Shown here: positions 13,801 to 24,968 of the stretch, in pieces | Layout: each line of letters opens with the position of its first letter | How positions within the stretch are numbered: position 1 is the stretch's first letter | NCBI RefSeq assembly: GCF_051020985.1 | Contig: NC_134999.1 | Location: forward strand, 27,127,160 to 27,191,159 | Origin: Nomia melanderi | Taxonomy: Eukaryota > Arthropoda > Insecta > Hymenoptera > Halictidae | Direction: 5' to 3' | DNA length: 64,000 nucleotides | Notes under the pieces: model-generated | The model's input: the letters and a program-made list of their open reading frames with translations, nothing else | What the model was told of the DNA's origin: nothing | Database searches by the model: none | Translations under genes and position numbers: made by a program

Positions 13801-16800
13801 GTAAAAGTCATGATTGGTTCGCTAATGATTGACTACTTAGGTACAATTATACCAGAATATTCGGATACAGTTGACAAAATTATACCTTGCGATTACAAAT
13901 GTTCTCGGTTATATTGGTCTACGGTAAATCCATTTAAAATTGTAAGATATTACATCAGAACATACATACAAGTGTATGTACCAGAGATTTCTCCTGATCT
14001 AGAAAATAACATAACTATTGATCATTCTAAAGAACAAGAAAGAGAAGATTTATTAAATATGCAGAAAACTGAATTTCTAGCTATTAAACAAACCTTGGAT
14101 GCTTTGATTGATACAGTCTGTAACAAGGAAGTTGATGAAAATTTAGCAGAACAAAACAATACAGATCTTTTACCTCCGGAATTAAAGGAAGCCATATTCG
14201 AAGATTTGCCTCACGATTTGTTAGATGGTATTTCTATGCAAGACATATTTCCCAAAATGTCGTACGAAGATTTTTTAGCTATGGATTTAAAAAATGATGG
14301 TACATTTGCGACTGATCTGTTCAAAGATGATATGCTAACATCTGAAGTAGATGAAATAATAAAACCGGCGGAAAATAAAATTTCAAAAATTGATCCTTCT
14401 TTATTAGAATTGGGAGCGCATAATGATCTTTGGGTGCACTTAGAAGCAAAAACTTCAGTTCAAGATTTGATGGATGATTTGTTGAATTCTAAAAATCAAA
14501 AACGTGGTGGCAGAGAGTTGAAAAGGTCCAAGTCGGAAGTAATGTCGAATAGCCCGTTGGTTGTTGGAGGACAAAGACATCATCAACGATCTTGTAGTTT
14601 AACTTGGAGTTGCAAGTTAGACAGCACATACGGACCCAGTATAAAAAGGAGAAAATTATCAAGAAACTCGAGTATGACGAAATCTAGCGAGGCAAGCGTA
14701 ATGGTGTTGGATTCACAAAATGAACGTCCGCCTACTTTGCATGAATTAAGAATACCAGATGGTATTATGGTTACTGTGGGCAGAGCGAATACACCTAACA
14801 TCTTATCCGATTCCGTACGAGAACTAAAATATTGCATTGAGGATGCAAGTGGCATTAATCGTCGTGTACTCACTACGAGTCGTGAAGAAGGGAAAGAGCA
14901 TAAGCGGCTCTTCTGGCATACAAGACAACAGCCACGAATACTGCAAGTTGATGGGATTGCTGATCCTAGTAGTGCTAGTGAGTGCAGTTCACCAGAGTAC
15001 AATATTGAAGAAAAAAGTGCTGGTGTACGTGTATCAGAACCCTTATCTATTCCACAGTTAGATGGCATTAACGACGAATCCTCCTGCGACAGTAATGAAT
15101 TTACTTTCTCAACTGAGAAAGATTCTAACTCCTGTACGAAAACATCAAATAATATTTTGCGTTCGAAACGAATATATGGATTCATCAGATCACACATAAC
15201 GAAGAATAATGATAAATCGCAGAAAAATAAAATGAATTTGTTTAAAGAAAATAATTTAAAATTAAACTTAGAAATTCCACAATTAGATGGTGCTGATGAT
15301 ATTTCCAGTGATGATGAGTGCATATCACCTCAGCTTGTGGAAAGTGAGAAAACCATTGTTACCTCTCAGTGTGATGCACCTTTTGATCACATAGATCGTC
15401 CGGTAACTTGCAAACGATGCCGTTGCACGTACAGAACGCAAGATAGTTATAATAGACACTTGACACACTGTGATATCATGATTACAAGTGACAGTGATTC
15501 AGAAACTATGGATAATAAATTAGCATCGCCTGATTCTAGATTTTCTCCAAGTGTTGGCTCCCTGTCTCCACAATTTATAACTTTATCACCATCAGAAGGA
15601 CATACTCTTTCTTCTGACTACCCAGACATGCAAGCTACATCTCCTTTAGAAGCGTCTGTACCATCTCCTCATCCAGCTATTCAAATTGAACCTATAGCAC
15701 AAGCAATTATTACACCACAAATTCATACACATGCCACTGTGGAAACTGTACATCAAACAGTATTAACATCTAATGATATGATTGTACAAACACAGTATAC
15801 CAGAACAACAACAACATTACCAAATGCTACAGTATTACCTCAAGAGAGTACTGTTCAGATAACAGAAATCACGGATCCACCATCTGTTACAAGTGATTCT
15901 AGTATTACACAGAATATTATTAACACGCCAGTAAACTCTCCTGACGGTGCCAGTTCTCAAACTGTTCCAAGCCCGCAAGTATCACCGACATTTTCTTCGA
16001 CTGGTGTACAAACTGCGAATAACGAATCACAAGCAAATGCCCACGTAACAAAACTAATAAAGTCAAAGAGTCCAAGAGCACCAAAGTCGCGAGCAAAAAG
16101 TGTTAAAACACAAATCGCGAAGAATACTGTACAGCCTCATAACGGACATTCTAGATTTCAACCGATGCAAAATAGCACTCCAGTTATTCAACTGCAACAA
16201 GCTCAAAGAACAAACGGGCCAACTGTAATATTACAACAAGTGGCATCACCTGGTATCATGTCCGCATATGTGGAGACATTGCAACAACAGTCTGGACAAA
16301 ATCTTCAGTATGTTACAACAATTGGTGGTCAACATGAAGCCGCATTTAAACCCCAGTTCATAGCAACTAATCATTTAGTTCCTGGTGCATACATACAAGC
16401 ACCATCCGACAACTTGCTGGCATTACAGAATGGAGGTATATCGATATTACCAAGTGTACAAATCGCCCAAACACAACCAACGGTTCTAGGAACAATAATA
16501 CAGCAACAACCTAGTGCAATTCAGTGTGGAGTAATATCGTCGGAACAATTATTATTAAGTTCAACCCCAACGTTGGAAATGTTCACAGACTCGACAGGCA
16601 GTATGTTTCTTTCAAATCAACCGATGTATTATGGTTTAGAGACCATTGTGAGCAACACAGTAATGTCTTCCAGTCAGTTCATGACTGGCACAGTACCACA
16701 GGTGTTAGCAAGCAGTTACCAAACAACAACACAAGTTTTTCAAGCTTCTAAGCTTATGGAACCTATTGTGGATGTTCAGACTGTTCCGGGTGTTCCGACT

Positions 16801-19800
16801 GTAACAGCGGTGCAAGCAGTACAAAATGTACCTGGAGTGCCCAGTGTACCTAATGTTACTAATGTACCCAGTATACCCAATGTATCCAATGTACCCAATA
16901 TAGGTAGCATACCGAATGTATCCAATGTACCAAATGTACCCAATGTACCCACAATACCAACTATACCAACAGTTCCCTCTGTATCCAATGTATCCAATAT
17001 AGCAAACATAGCAAATATACCCACTGTATCCAATGTACCAACAATACCCAAAGTACCCAGTATACCCAGTGCATCTAGTGTACCTCCTATACGCGGTGTA
17101 TCTAGTGTATCCAGTGTGCCTAGTGCACCAGCTCCACCTACTACACCTAATGTACCTAGTGTACTTGGTGTACCTAACATACCTACTACACCCTGTACAC
17201 CTGGTATACCTAATGTACCTAGTGTATCTAACATGTCTAGTATACCTAGTGCACCTGCTTTACCCAGTACCTCCAGCGTACCTAATATATCCACAGTACC
17301 TACTGTCCAAAATGTATCCAATATTTCCACATTGCAACCCAATATACAATCTGTGGGTAATGTTCCAAACATATCTACGGTACCCAGTGGATACGTAGTA
17401 GTGAATCAATCAACACCTATAACAGAATCCATCGTGCAACCACAAATTAATTTGTCTGCAACATCAGAACAAAGTTTTGCTCCACCCACGTGCAACTCCA
17501 TGTTGCCTGTATCGTGTCAAAGTGTTGATCCAATGACATCGATGCAACAGCCGGATACATGTCCATCCGAACCTCCAATTGTAACAAATGTGACACCATC
17601 GTCTAAGCTGCTGCAAAACTCGATACCAACAATACCAAGGGTAGCTGTACGGCCAAGTCCAGTTTCCAACTCAACACAATTAAATAATGGACCATGGAAA
17701 ATCACAGAACCACTGTTCAGTTCAGAACAGATGATGAATAACTGTGTCCGACCATACTTTGACTCAAAGCATGTATCAGAGAATACCAGTATGATAAAAT
17801 CTAGCATATCATCTAAAATACTCCCCTTACCTAATCACTGTATAACTCAAAGGGATATAATTGTAAATAAGTTAAATCATGATGTAAATAATGTGCATAA
17901 TAATTATATTAGCGCTGTACCGAATTCTAACAATATTAATGTAAGTACAAGTAATAATCCAGTTATCACTAGCTCGACTGTACAAAATAAAATTACAATG
18001 TCTACAAGCAACGTACCGACAAGTCGACCGATGAACAGAGTATTACCCATGCAAGCCGTAACTCCGAAACAAGATACGATGAAAATAACGCCAAAAACTG
18101 AGATCATTGAAGAGCCAACGAAACCAGTGATCAAACCAGCAGAACCGGAAACGGAACAAAAACTGACGGAATCGAAAAAGCAAATCACCGAGGAGGTGTT
18201 GTCAACAGCGAAAAAACCGGAAACGATCAAAACCGATATAAACGAAACCCTCAAGCTGAATACCGAAACAATTGAGAAAGTAAAGGAGAACATAAAGTTA
18301 GAACTGGATAAAGAAAAATTGCAGAACGCTTCCTTGAAAATAGTATTGCAAAAACAGTTGCAAGACGGCTCTTACAAAATTACACACAACATGAAGACGG
18401 TTACGCAGAACAAGAAATCCCCACAAGTGACGTCCGTAGAAATATTACCATCGAAACAAGTACCTCCTCAGATAGCCTCACTGCAGTTGCTACCGATAAA
18501 AACGTTCACATTGAAAACAAACAAGATAGACGAGAAAGTAAAACCAATCGATAACAAGTTCAATCTGTTGAAAGCCAAGACTCCACCGGTTGCTGTCAAA
18601 AAGCCAAGGCTCATAAGCAAATCGATCAAGTCTGTTCCACCAAACTTGCAGAACACACAAACGCAGAAGACACCCGCAAAGGGACCGACACTGATGTATG
18701 AAATTAAGTCTCAGGATGGGTTCTCTCATACAGCTTCTTCGATGGCAGAAGTTTGGGAAACCGTGTTTCAGGCAGTGCAGAATGCCAGGAAGGCCCACAA
18801 TTTGCCGCCATTGCCTCACAATCCCCTCATCGAGAATCTGGGTTTGGAAAACAACGCTACAATATACCTAGTGGAACAGTTGTCAGATGTAAATAGATGC
18901 ACTAAATACAAGCCCAAGTTTCATAACTTAGCACCGCCTAAGACAGGAGATACAGAAAGTGATCTACCAAAGGCATGTGACAATGGTGCTGCTCGCGCAG
19001 AGCCCTTCAGTGGACGGAAAGTCCATGACATGTTCAGTTGGTTAGCGTCCAGGCACAGGCAGCAACCAAAAATGATCGCCATCTCAGAAGCCGAGTCTAG
19101 GTAAAAATGAATTTATTAGAAATTATGTAACGGCGCAAATTAACTGGATGTATTATAAATTTTCTCCTTTCTTTTTCTTTTACAGGCGTGTGACAAGTAC
19201 AAACTTGCCAATGGCGATGCGGTTTAGGATACTTAAAGAAACATCGAAAGAATCGGTTGGTGTTTACCATTCACATATACATGGCAGAGGTTTGTTTTGT
19301 TTAAGAGACATCGAGGCCGGGGAAATGGTTATTGAGTATGCCGGTGAGGTATGTAAAGTGGTGGAGACATTGTTTTAGTTTAATAATATTTTTTATAACA
19401 TTTCCATTTATGTTTCGTTACTAGGTGATTCGAGCCTCTTTGACCGACAAACGCGAGAAGTACTACGACAGTAAAAATATTGGGTGTTATATGTTTAAAA
19501 TCGACGATCATTTAGTTGTCGACGCTACGATGAAGGGAAATGCAGCGAGATTTATAAATCACTCGTGCGAGGTATTTATTTCCGTAATTGTTTACTTCTT
19601 TCAAATTTTCTTTATTAAAATGGTTCGATAAAAACTCACCTTGATCAAATCTGTCTAACTAATAATTCACTTTTTAATTATTACCTTTGAACAGCAGGGA
19701 GAACTCACCTTACAATTTCCACTAACGGGTATTTTTGTCTTTAAATAGTCTATTAACACTTAAACAAATTAATTTTTGAATTAAGAACAATCAGTATAAA

Positions 19801-20252
19801 TAATATCAACCCCTTCGACTTGACGAATGTACACTCTAAGTATATTGTATAGCTTCATATTTAAGAAATATGATAAGAAAATTATTGTATTCAGTATTCT
19901 ATATAATATTTTAATACTGAATAATAACGTAAGATATTATAAATTGATATACAAACATTAGGCTCGATACGTCGTCTGGTCGGAGAGTTTAATTTCTCCC
20001 ATTTATAATTAAAATTTAGTTTATGAAGAGCCTGAACAATGCAAACAAATTCAAACTTCTTGCCGTTTATCATTACAGCCGAATTGTTATTCGCGGGTGG
20101 TGGACATCTTAGGTAAGAAGCATATTTTAATTTTCGCTCTCCGTCGCATAATCCAAGGAGAAGAGTTAACCTACGACTACAAATTCCCGTTCGAGGATAT
20201 CAAGATTCCATGTACCTGCGGCTCCCGCAGATGTCGCAAATACCTCAATTGA
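7700..20252 (+). CDS. trx: Trithorax, histone H3K4 methyltransferase (10 coding exons)
   Basis: Joined exons: 7700-7864, 8584-10018, 10136-10702, 10793-11226, 11324-11485, 11546-11941, 12361-19100, 19186-19348, 19425-19571 and 20079-20252. All junctions are GT-AG and in phase, giving 3,460 codons plus TGA. The start at 7,700 is chosen because it opens MGRSKFPGKP, the conserved TRX N-terminus. Domain order: a menin-binding-like N-terminus; an LPVRSAHSSRVIK motif (about 226-238); a nuclear-receptor-like zinc domain (541-630); PHD1-3 (911-1093); an extended PHD (about 1392-1497); FYRN (about 1527-1587); taspase-like sites (1915, 1952, 2027); a Val/Pro/Asn repeat (about 2527-2734); FYRC (about 3165-3245); a Win motif (3262-3267); SET and post-SET (about 3320-3460). 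TRX acts in nuclear COMPASS-like complexes, methylating H3K4 to keep developmental genes active. The length is close to the roughly 3,700 residues of fly TRX. Identity is secure; exact splice sites are predicted. Confidence 0.97.
8584..10018 (+). CDS. trx: trx coding exon 2, basic/serine-rich N-terminal region
   Basis: Codons 56-533 plus one base (phase 1), ending before GTATGT. Mostly low-complexity Ser/Lys/Asn sequence that is expected to be disordered. The one strongly conserved stretch is FILPVRSAHSSRVIKPNKRF at about residues 224-243, matching the SSRVIK region shared by fly TRX and vertebrate MLL. An acidic Ser/Asp/Glu tract precedes the exon end. Intron 2 is 117 nt (10,019-10,135). Confidence 0.92.
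10136..10702 (+). CDS. trx: trx coding exon 3, nuclear-receptor-like zinc domain
   Basis: Encodes about residues 534-722. Cysteine pairs KCGVCG (541/544), SCESCRKF, CPACW and CLKCYN form the zinc domain that fly TRX carries at this place and that has been compared with nuclear-receptor DNA-binding domains. Vertebrate MLL has a CXXC domain here instead, and no KFGG-type CXXC is seen. A cysteine-poor segment with KGDGLC separates the two halves, so spacing differs from a true receptor finger. Intron 3 is 90 nt. Confidence 0.93.
10793..11226 (+). CDS. trx: trx coding exon 4, basic linker
   Basis: Codons 723-867. It opens with a strongly basic run (KKRRKNNRIKVRKKIK), a likely nuclear-localisation or nucleic-acid-contact segment. 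PLRQRLELKGPRVKHVCRSA follows, then a Lys/Glu-rich tail. It ends in phase 0 before GTAAGT, and intron 4 is 97 nt. Confidence 0.92.
11324..11941 (+). CDS. trx: trx coding exons 5 and 6, PHD fingers 1-2 and start of PHD3
   Basis: Exon 5 (11324-11485, 54 codons) and exon 6 (11546-11941, 132 codons) are split by a 60-nt intron inside PHD1. PHD1 runs from CYLCGS (Cys911) through HCQCC and WCCPRC (955). PHD2 overlaps it through CTICQSCH, SCIRC, HHSC and CQSCVKC. PHD3 starts at CPLCQRCYNEND and is interrupted by intron 6 (419 nt). Ligands keep the Cys4-His-Cys3 order. In vertebrate MLL the third finger reads H3K4me3 and binds Cyp33; that role is inferred here. Confidence 0.93.
12361..19100 (+). CDS. 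trx: trx giant coding exon 7 (6,740 nt)
   Basis: Codons 1054-3299 plus two bases (phase 2), ending before GTAAAA. It holds the rest of PHD3 (ECSECSYWVHARCEG to FTCSQC, about 1093); an atypical bromodomain-like stretch; the extended PHD from SCCLCKGLGD to FCSSHF; FYRN (VKVMIGSLMIDYLGTI to IVRYYIRTYI); three taspase-like sites; a Cys2-His-Cys zinc-knuckle-like CKRCRC...HLTHC near 15,409-15,472; long Gln/Thr/Pro-rich sequence; the Val/Pro repeat; FYRC (TLMYEIKSQDGFSH onward); and the Win motif GAARAE. Keeping all of this in one intronless exon is notable against the short introns on either side. Confidence 0.95.
13376..13692 (+). other. trx: Extended PHD (ePHD) of TRX
   Basis: Encodes Cys-rich SCCLCKGLGDGQETKEG, then NEWVHSNCALWS, RCSECGKKGASVGCC, FHYPCAR and FCSSHF. 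This is the zinc-knuckle plus atypical PHD arrangement of MLL-family ePHD domains, at about residues 1392-1497. It lies directly before FYRN, as in all family members. Confidence 0.9.
14944..15300 (+). other. trx: Three taspase-1-like cleavage sites in TRX
   Basis: QVDGIAD (codon 1915, from 14,944), QLDGIND (1952, from 15,055) and QLDGADD (2027, from 15,280). The known taspase consensus is Q-[hydrophobic]-D/G followed by acidic residues, with cleavage between D and G. The third site matches it fully; the first two have weaker acidic tails. Cleavage would leave N- and C-terminal fragments held together by FYRN and FYRC. Confidence 0.8.
16780..17400 (+). repeat. trx: In-frame degenerate 9-bp repeat encoding [IV]-P-[NST]
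   Basis: The nucleotide unit approximates GTACCCAAT or GTACCTAGT and is repeated roughly 60 times with drift, encoding tracts such as NVPNVPNVPTIPTIPTVP. It occupies TRX residues about 2527-2734, between the Gln-rich segment and FYRC. The frame stays open throughout. Such arrays expand and contract by slippage, so length variation between alleles is likely. Confidence 0.9.
18694..19002 (+). other. trx: FYRC domain and WDR5-interaction (Win) motif
   Basis: FYRC spans TLMYEIKSQDGFSHTASS through IENLGLENNATIYLVEQL. The Win motif GAARAE (residues 3262-3267, from 18,985) has the invariant Arg3265 that inserts into the WDR5 pocket in MLL-family proteins. Both sit upstream of SET in the expected order. 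Confidence 0.88.
19186..20252 (+). CDS. trx: trx coding exons 8-10, SET and post-SET
   Basis: Exons 19186-19348, 19425-19571 and 20079-20252. Motifs in order: MAMRFRILKETSKESVGVY, HIHGRGLFC (SAM contact), EYAGE, YYDSKNIGCYMFKIDD, RFINHSCEPNCYS (the catalytic-core NHSC motif, split by intron 9 after the Glu), EELTYDYKF, and post-SET CTCGSRRCRKYLN before TGA at 20,250. All catalytic residues expected of an active MLL-type SET domain are present. Introns are 76 nt (intron 8) and 507 nt (intron 9). Confidence 0.97.
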
Positions 20253-20535
20253 GACTGCATATATACACACAGCTATCGTAAAGCAGCCGCCGACAGCCGC
20301 AGCAAACCACATGTGCTATAATTGGCCGCGCGCTTCGGCAACATAGGATTCATTTTATTGAACGTTATTCATTTAATCATCGAACTATTTTCAGAGATTG
20401 CAGCTTTTTATTACTATAATATGGAAATAGATATTATAACATTTAACCGCGAGCGAAAGGCAAAGGGAAAGGAAAAAAAAAGTACGCAAAAAACGTGTGT
20501 TTTAGAATGGCCAGATTTAATAGATAACACGAGGC

Positions 20536-20580
20536 ACACATACATACACACACATACACACATGCATACATACACATCGC
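20536..20580 (+). repeat. (CA)n/(CATA)n microsatellite
   Basis: Imperfect CACACATA-type repeat within the trx 3' region. Confidence 0.8.
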
Positions 20581-20646
20581 GTTATGACAATGTTACTTTA
20601 AACAGCTACACTCGAGTAGTTGATTTAAGGGGGTTTTACTTATAGC

Positions 20647-20652
20647 AATAAA
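20647..20652 (+). terminator. trx: Proximal poly(A) signal AATAAA
   Basis: First canonical hexamer after the trx stop, 395 nt downstream, followed by a TG/T-rich stretch suitable for cleavage. Confidence 0.45.
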
Positions 20653-21295
20653 CGATTTTGATCATGTCCTGCTTTCGTATCGAGACAAGTCGCGGCGCCG
20701 CGCCACGTCGCGCTCAGGCTCATTGAAAGTGTTACTTTTATCCACGCCTGTGCTTTCACGCACGTCTTCTAGACTCTACTTATTATCTACTATTGGGACC
20801 GAGACGTACGAGATCTCGTCGCTTCACGCTAAAATCAACAAAGTAGAAATTCCTCGCTCGACGTTTAGAATTTCGTCAATTCTATCTATGATTGGACCAA
20901 GAATGGGGAATGAAACCGACCGAGGGGAAACGTTACTGAAAGTCCTCGTACTTAGATGTGAACCAACGTTTTCCACGATCGCTTGTTTCCATTTGACGAG
21001 CGTGGCAGCGATACGCTTTTTAATAACAGCGTGAAATCTGAAAGGCGATTGCCACGAACGAATGGCGCGCGATTATTAAGTGAGACGACGCGCGCCATTT
21101 TGAATTTCAAAGTCAAACGGAGTTTAGCGTGGAGCATACGGCGAGCCTCGCGACATTTCGCGTTCGCTGTAGGGCCAGATTTCAAATGTTCTTGTAAAAT
21201 ATGTAATTGTTAGATTAGACACTGTCTTGATGTAAGTATAGCTACCACTTTAAGTTAATGAAGAAAAATATAGCCGTTAAGGAATACTGCACGCG

Positions 21296-21352
21296 CGCGC
21301 GTGCGTGTGTGAGAGAGTGGGAGAGAGTGTGTGTGAGAGAGAAAGGGAAAGA
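21296..21352 (+). repeat. (CG)n/(GT)n/(GA)n compound microsatellite
   Basis: Alternating CGCGCG and GTGTGT followed by GAGAGA runs. Confidence 0.75.
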
Positions 21353-21474
21353 ATGGCAAGAGGGAACAGTCTCCTGGTGTTAGGATACTGTTGGAAGGTG
21401 TACCTACTTTGGCAGACATTGATGATATTTTTTAAGTCTTATTGTATTAAAAGGGAAAAGAAAAATGAGAACAA

Positions 21475-21504
21475 AGATCGAGAGAGGAAGAGGGAAAGAG
21501 AGCG

Positions 21505-21541
<37 letters not shown>

Positions 21542-21578
21542 TAGAGCGAAAGAGAGAGAGAGCGAGCGAGAGAGAGTT
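21475..21578 (+). repeat. (GA)n microsatellite with GAGC variants
   Basis: A purine tract of near-pure GA with GAGCGAGC interruptions. Confidence 0.9.
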
Positions 21579-22897
21579 GGAGAAAAAAACGAACGGGAAA
21601 CGAGAAACTTGCTTCCTAACGAGATCGAATTGTCTTGTTCGTTTCTTTCGAATGGAGGATTTTATGTACGCGCAATATTATTTTGATATGTTCTTTTTCC
21701 TTTTTTTTTGTTTTTATAGATTTTTAAACACTGCACCCATGCGTTTGTGCTTCCGCCTTGCCAATATTACAATATTAATCTCATTACTTTATTTTTATAT
21801 TTAACGAAAGCCGCTGGAGAGAAAGAAAAGCGTGAGAGAGGGGGAAGGGGGAGGGATGGGTGGGGGATAAGCTTTTATTTTGCAGAAACCCAACGGAACC
21901 GCTATTCAGTCGGGACGAGGTTTCTGTCTGAAAAAAGATGAAATTTTGTGAATTGTAAAAAAATAATGATAATGGGAAAAACGAAAAGTATGGAAATAAT
22001 CATGGAACCGTTTACGTTGACGAACTGCGAGGGGAAAAAAATGATTGGATCATTGTTTCGAGGAAACATTTCTAGGACATACGTCTAGAAAATGTTTGTG
22101 ATATTTTCCCACACTGGGAAAAGAATTATAAATGTTCTTTATAGGAATATATTTCAGAACTTTACGGATATTACATGTTCCGTGAGCTGAGAAGCAAAAG
22201 GGAGATAAAAAAAACGAAGTAAACGACGAAGCGAAGAAGAAAAGAATAGAAAAGACGAAAGAGAAAGAGAGAGAACACCTTTCTGTGAAATGCAGTTTTG
22301 CCTTACCTTTAAATGTACCTACGCTTTAACCCGGTGATAGATTCTAGATGTACCCCGATGACTTTATATTCAAACTGAAAAAAAGAAAACAAACTGTGTA
22401 ATTGCGTCTATTGCATCGATTTAAGCTACGATAAAAGTATTTTAGTCCGATTAATCAATTTCTGCCGAGGTGGTTGTCCCTTGAAAAATTTTTGGTGCTC
22501 CGTGGACACCGTTAAGTGCACTTTACAATAAATAAAAAAAAATGGCCTAGAGTAAGAGATAGTAGACGGCAGCGGAGGAAGAGTTTGATAATAATAAGAA
22601 ATGCGTTATACGAAAGAATATTGATCGCGGATTATTTAAAGAGGTAATATAAAGAATAAATGATGGCAGGAACATTATTTGAGCACGCGAGCAGCGTTCG
22701 TCGGTCGTGCGACAATTTTTTAATCGGCCTGGTTTGGTACAAAATGAATACGCTGATTTGTAAAAAGTTTATTGTGAAAGGGAAAAAAAGGAACAAACGA
22801 AAGGGGAAAAAAATGTAATGGAAACTTGTTCTGGTCACGAGAAATTGCCATTTTTTTTGTGTTTCTTTTGTTTTTTGTTTAGGTACTTTCGAATCTT

Positions 22898-22922
22898 CTT
22901 TCTTTCTTTCTTTCTTTCTTTT
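22898..22922 (+). repeat. (TTTC)n microsatellite
   Basis: Six or so tandem TTTC units; the only clear pyrimidine tract in the otherwise purine-rich trx 3' region. Confidence 0.85.
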
Positions 22923-23621
22923 CTAATATTAATACGATTACCAATAATTAAAGTAACTATTATTGGAAAATGAATATTGTTAATATAATGATAATTAATT
23001 TTAATCTGTATAAAAAAAAGAACGAAAAGGTAATAATGACATATAAGGAAGAAAAAGGTAATTTACTTGAAAATATAATAGCAATGTTAGATATTTTATT
23101 GATATTTATTACTTACGAGTGACGGTTCTAGGGGTTGGACGAGAGAGAGAGAGAGAGATAAAAAAATATTAATTAAATTAAAATAACGAAAAAAAATGAT
23201 GATTTAGAACGTGGTGCACACGATGGTCTAATTATTGTTGAGACGAATTAACGAACGTCGGCTTTTGCCTTTTTTTTGAAACAAGGAGGGAAACGGAAAG
23301 CGTCGCTTTTCACCCCTCCGATGAACGCATTATACTCTCGTGATTGTTATGTCACCACCACCAATTAAAAAAAAAAGAAAGAATGGGGGTTATGAAATAT
23401 ATGATGTATTCGATGTACATACTTTATACTCCCGCACGCAGATTTAAATATCCGTGGTGATTGTAACAATAGTCTGAACTGAGTGTATTTACAATGTGTC
23501 CGTAAACAAATTAAGAACACCGTTTCTTCATTATTTTTTTATTTATATAAAGAAAAGAAAAACACAAGCACGCGAAGTGTTCTATGCTCTGGAAAGGATA
23601 CGAGATAGTTTTTAACGGTTA

Positions 23622-23660
23622 TATATATTATATATACATATATATATATAAATATATAGA
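23622..23660 (+). repeat. (AT)n microsatellite
   Basis: TATATA-rich run with short interruptions. Confidence 0.8.
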
Positions 23661-23986
23661 AACACACGTATGTTTTTAATTTACATTCTTTCTCCGAGGA
23701 ATTCAAGAGAAAAACAAAAGGGAAGATTTTATCGAATGCTTTCGAAAATGAAAAAAAAAACTTGCTCCGTGTCTTTTTTCCCGAATACGATCCCCTGACT
23801 CGCGGAGTCCGTACGAGCTCCTTAGTATTACGCATTCAACCTTCATTATTATCATTATTATTATTATTACAATTAATTATAATCTACACTGAGAAGATAG
23901 CATAATACATCACCACTCATACTTGTGCACCGTTTGTTTACTACACCCATCAGCACCATCTATTTTTTTTTCTTAGAGAAAAAGAG

Positions 23987-24056
23987 CGAGAGAGCGAGAG
24001 AGAGGGAGAGAGAGAAAGAGTGAGTGAGAGGAAAGAGAGAAAAAGTGATTCGTGTG
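23987..24056 (+). repeat. (GA)n-rich purine tract
   Basis: Imperfect GAGA/GAGC/GAAA repeat. Confidence 0.8.
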
Positions 24057-24913
24057 CGAGAAGAGTAAAAAGAAAATATTATAATAATAATTATAATTAT
24101 TAATTATTATTATCGACGTTAGAGAAACATAACAAGTGTAAACGACTTCGAACCTCGATCATGTATATGTATACCTCGAGATAAATTTTGCTTTAAGTAA
24201 TGGAAGTGTCTAGACGTCTTAACTAGTTTTTGGTGTGATTAAAAAAGTGAAAACGAGTGGTTAAGTTATTCCACGGTAACTGTAACACGGTGCCCGTCAT
24301 CAAACGACTTCGAATTACTACGATTTCAGAGCATCGCAGCGTTGCGTCCTCTTGCATCCCCCTGAAAGAGTTTCGCCTCTTCATGGTCCTTTTGGTTCTC
24401 CGTTCTTTTTTCAGTGTTTTAGGGGGAAAACTCGTAACGAGGAATTTAAGGGATTAAGGATTAACATTGTGAAACGCTTTTCAACAAAAATGGAATGGAA
24501 CACGTGCACACATGAAACATGTATAAATGCAGAAAAAGAAACACTCCTATCCTAATGTTTAAAGAGAACGTAGAATTTTGAATATTGTACTTATTTAAAA
24601 AGACGAAGACGAAGAAGAAAAAAATAATAATACTATTGATAAATTTAATGAAGAAAAAAAAGGGAAAAAATGGTATGAAAGGAAAATTGAAAAAATTGTC
24701 TGTGATTATCAGTCATAATAATCTTTAGGTCGACATATTTTTTAGAGAATATTTTTTAGCAAATTACAAAATTTATGATATACCCCTATTATTGATATGA
24801 TATTGGATCGGACACGCTACGCATAATATTTAACAAATTTAACAAAAAAAAAAAGCGGAAAAAGTGAGCGGGTTAGAGGGAGGAAAACGTGGAGAGCAAA
24901 AAAATGAGAGAGC

Positions 24914-24915
<2 letters not shown>

Positions 24916-24965
<50 letters not shown>
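24916..24965 (+). repeat. Pure (AG)n microsatellite, about 25 units
   Basis: Uninterrupted AG dinucleotides. A potential GAGA-factor-binding or H-DNA-forming tract, and likely polymorphic. Confidence 0.95.

Positions 24966-24968
<3 letters not shown>

Noticed and set aside
16776..17372. 198-codon minus-strand frame (GTLGTLDTLG-like)
   Set aside because: It is the antisense of the 9-bp repeat in TRX; a triplet-phased repeat opens several frames at once.
8565..19000. Many open frames on the minus strand and in shifted frames across trx exons
   Set aside because: They are shadows of trx coding exons; the + frame carries all the domains and joins by consensus splice sites.
21305..21686. Frames rich in Glu/Arg (RERERERE)
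   Set aside because: Translation of (GA)n microsatellites.
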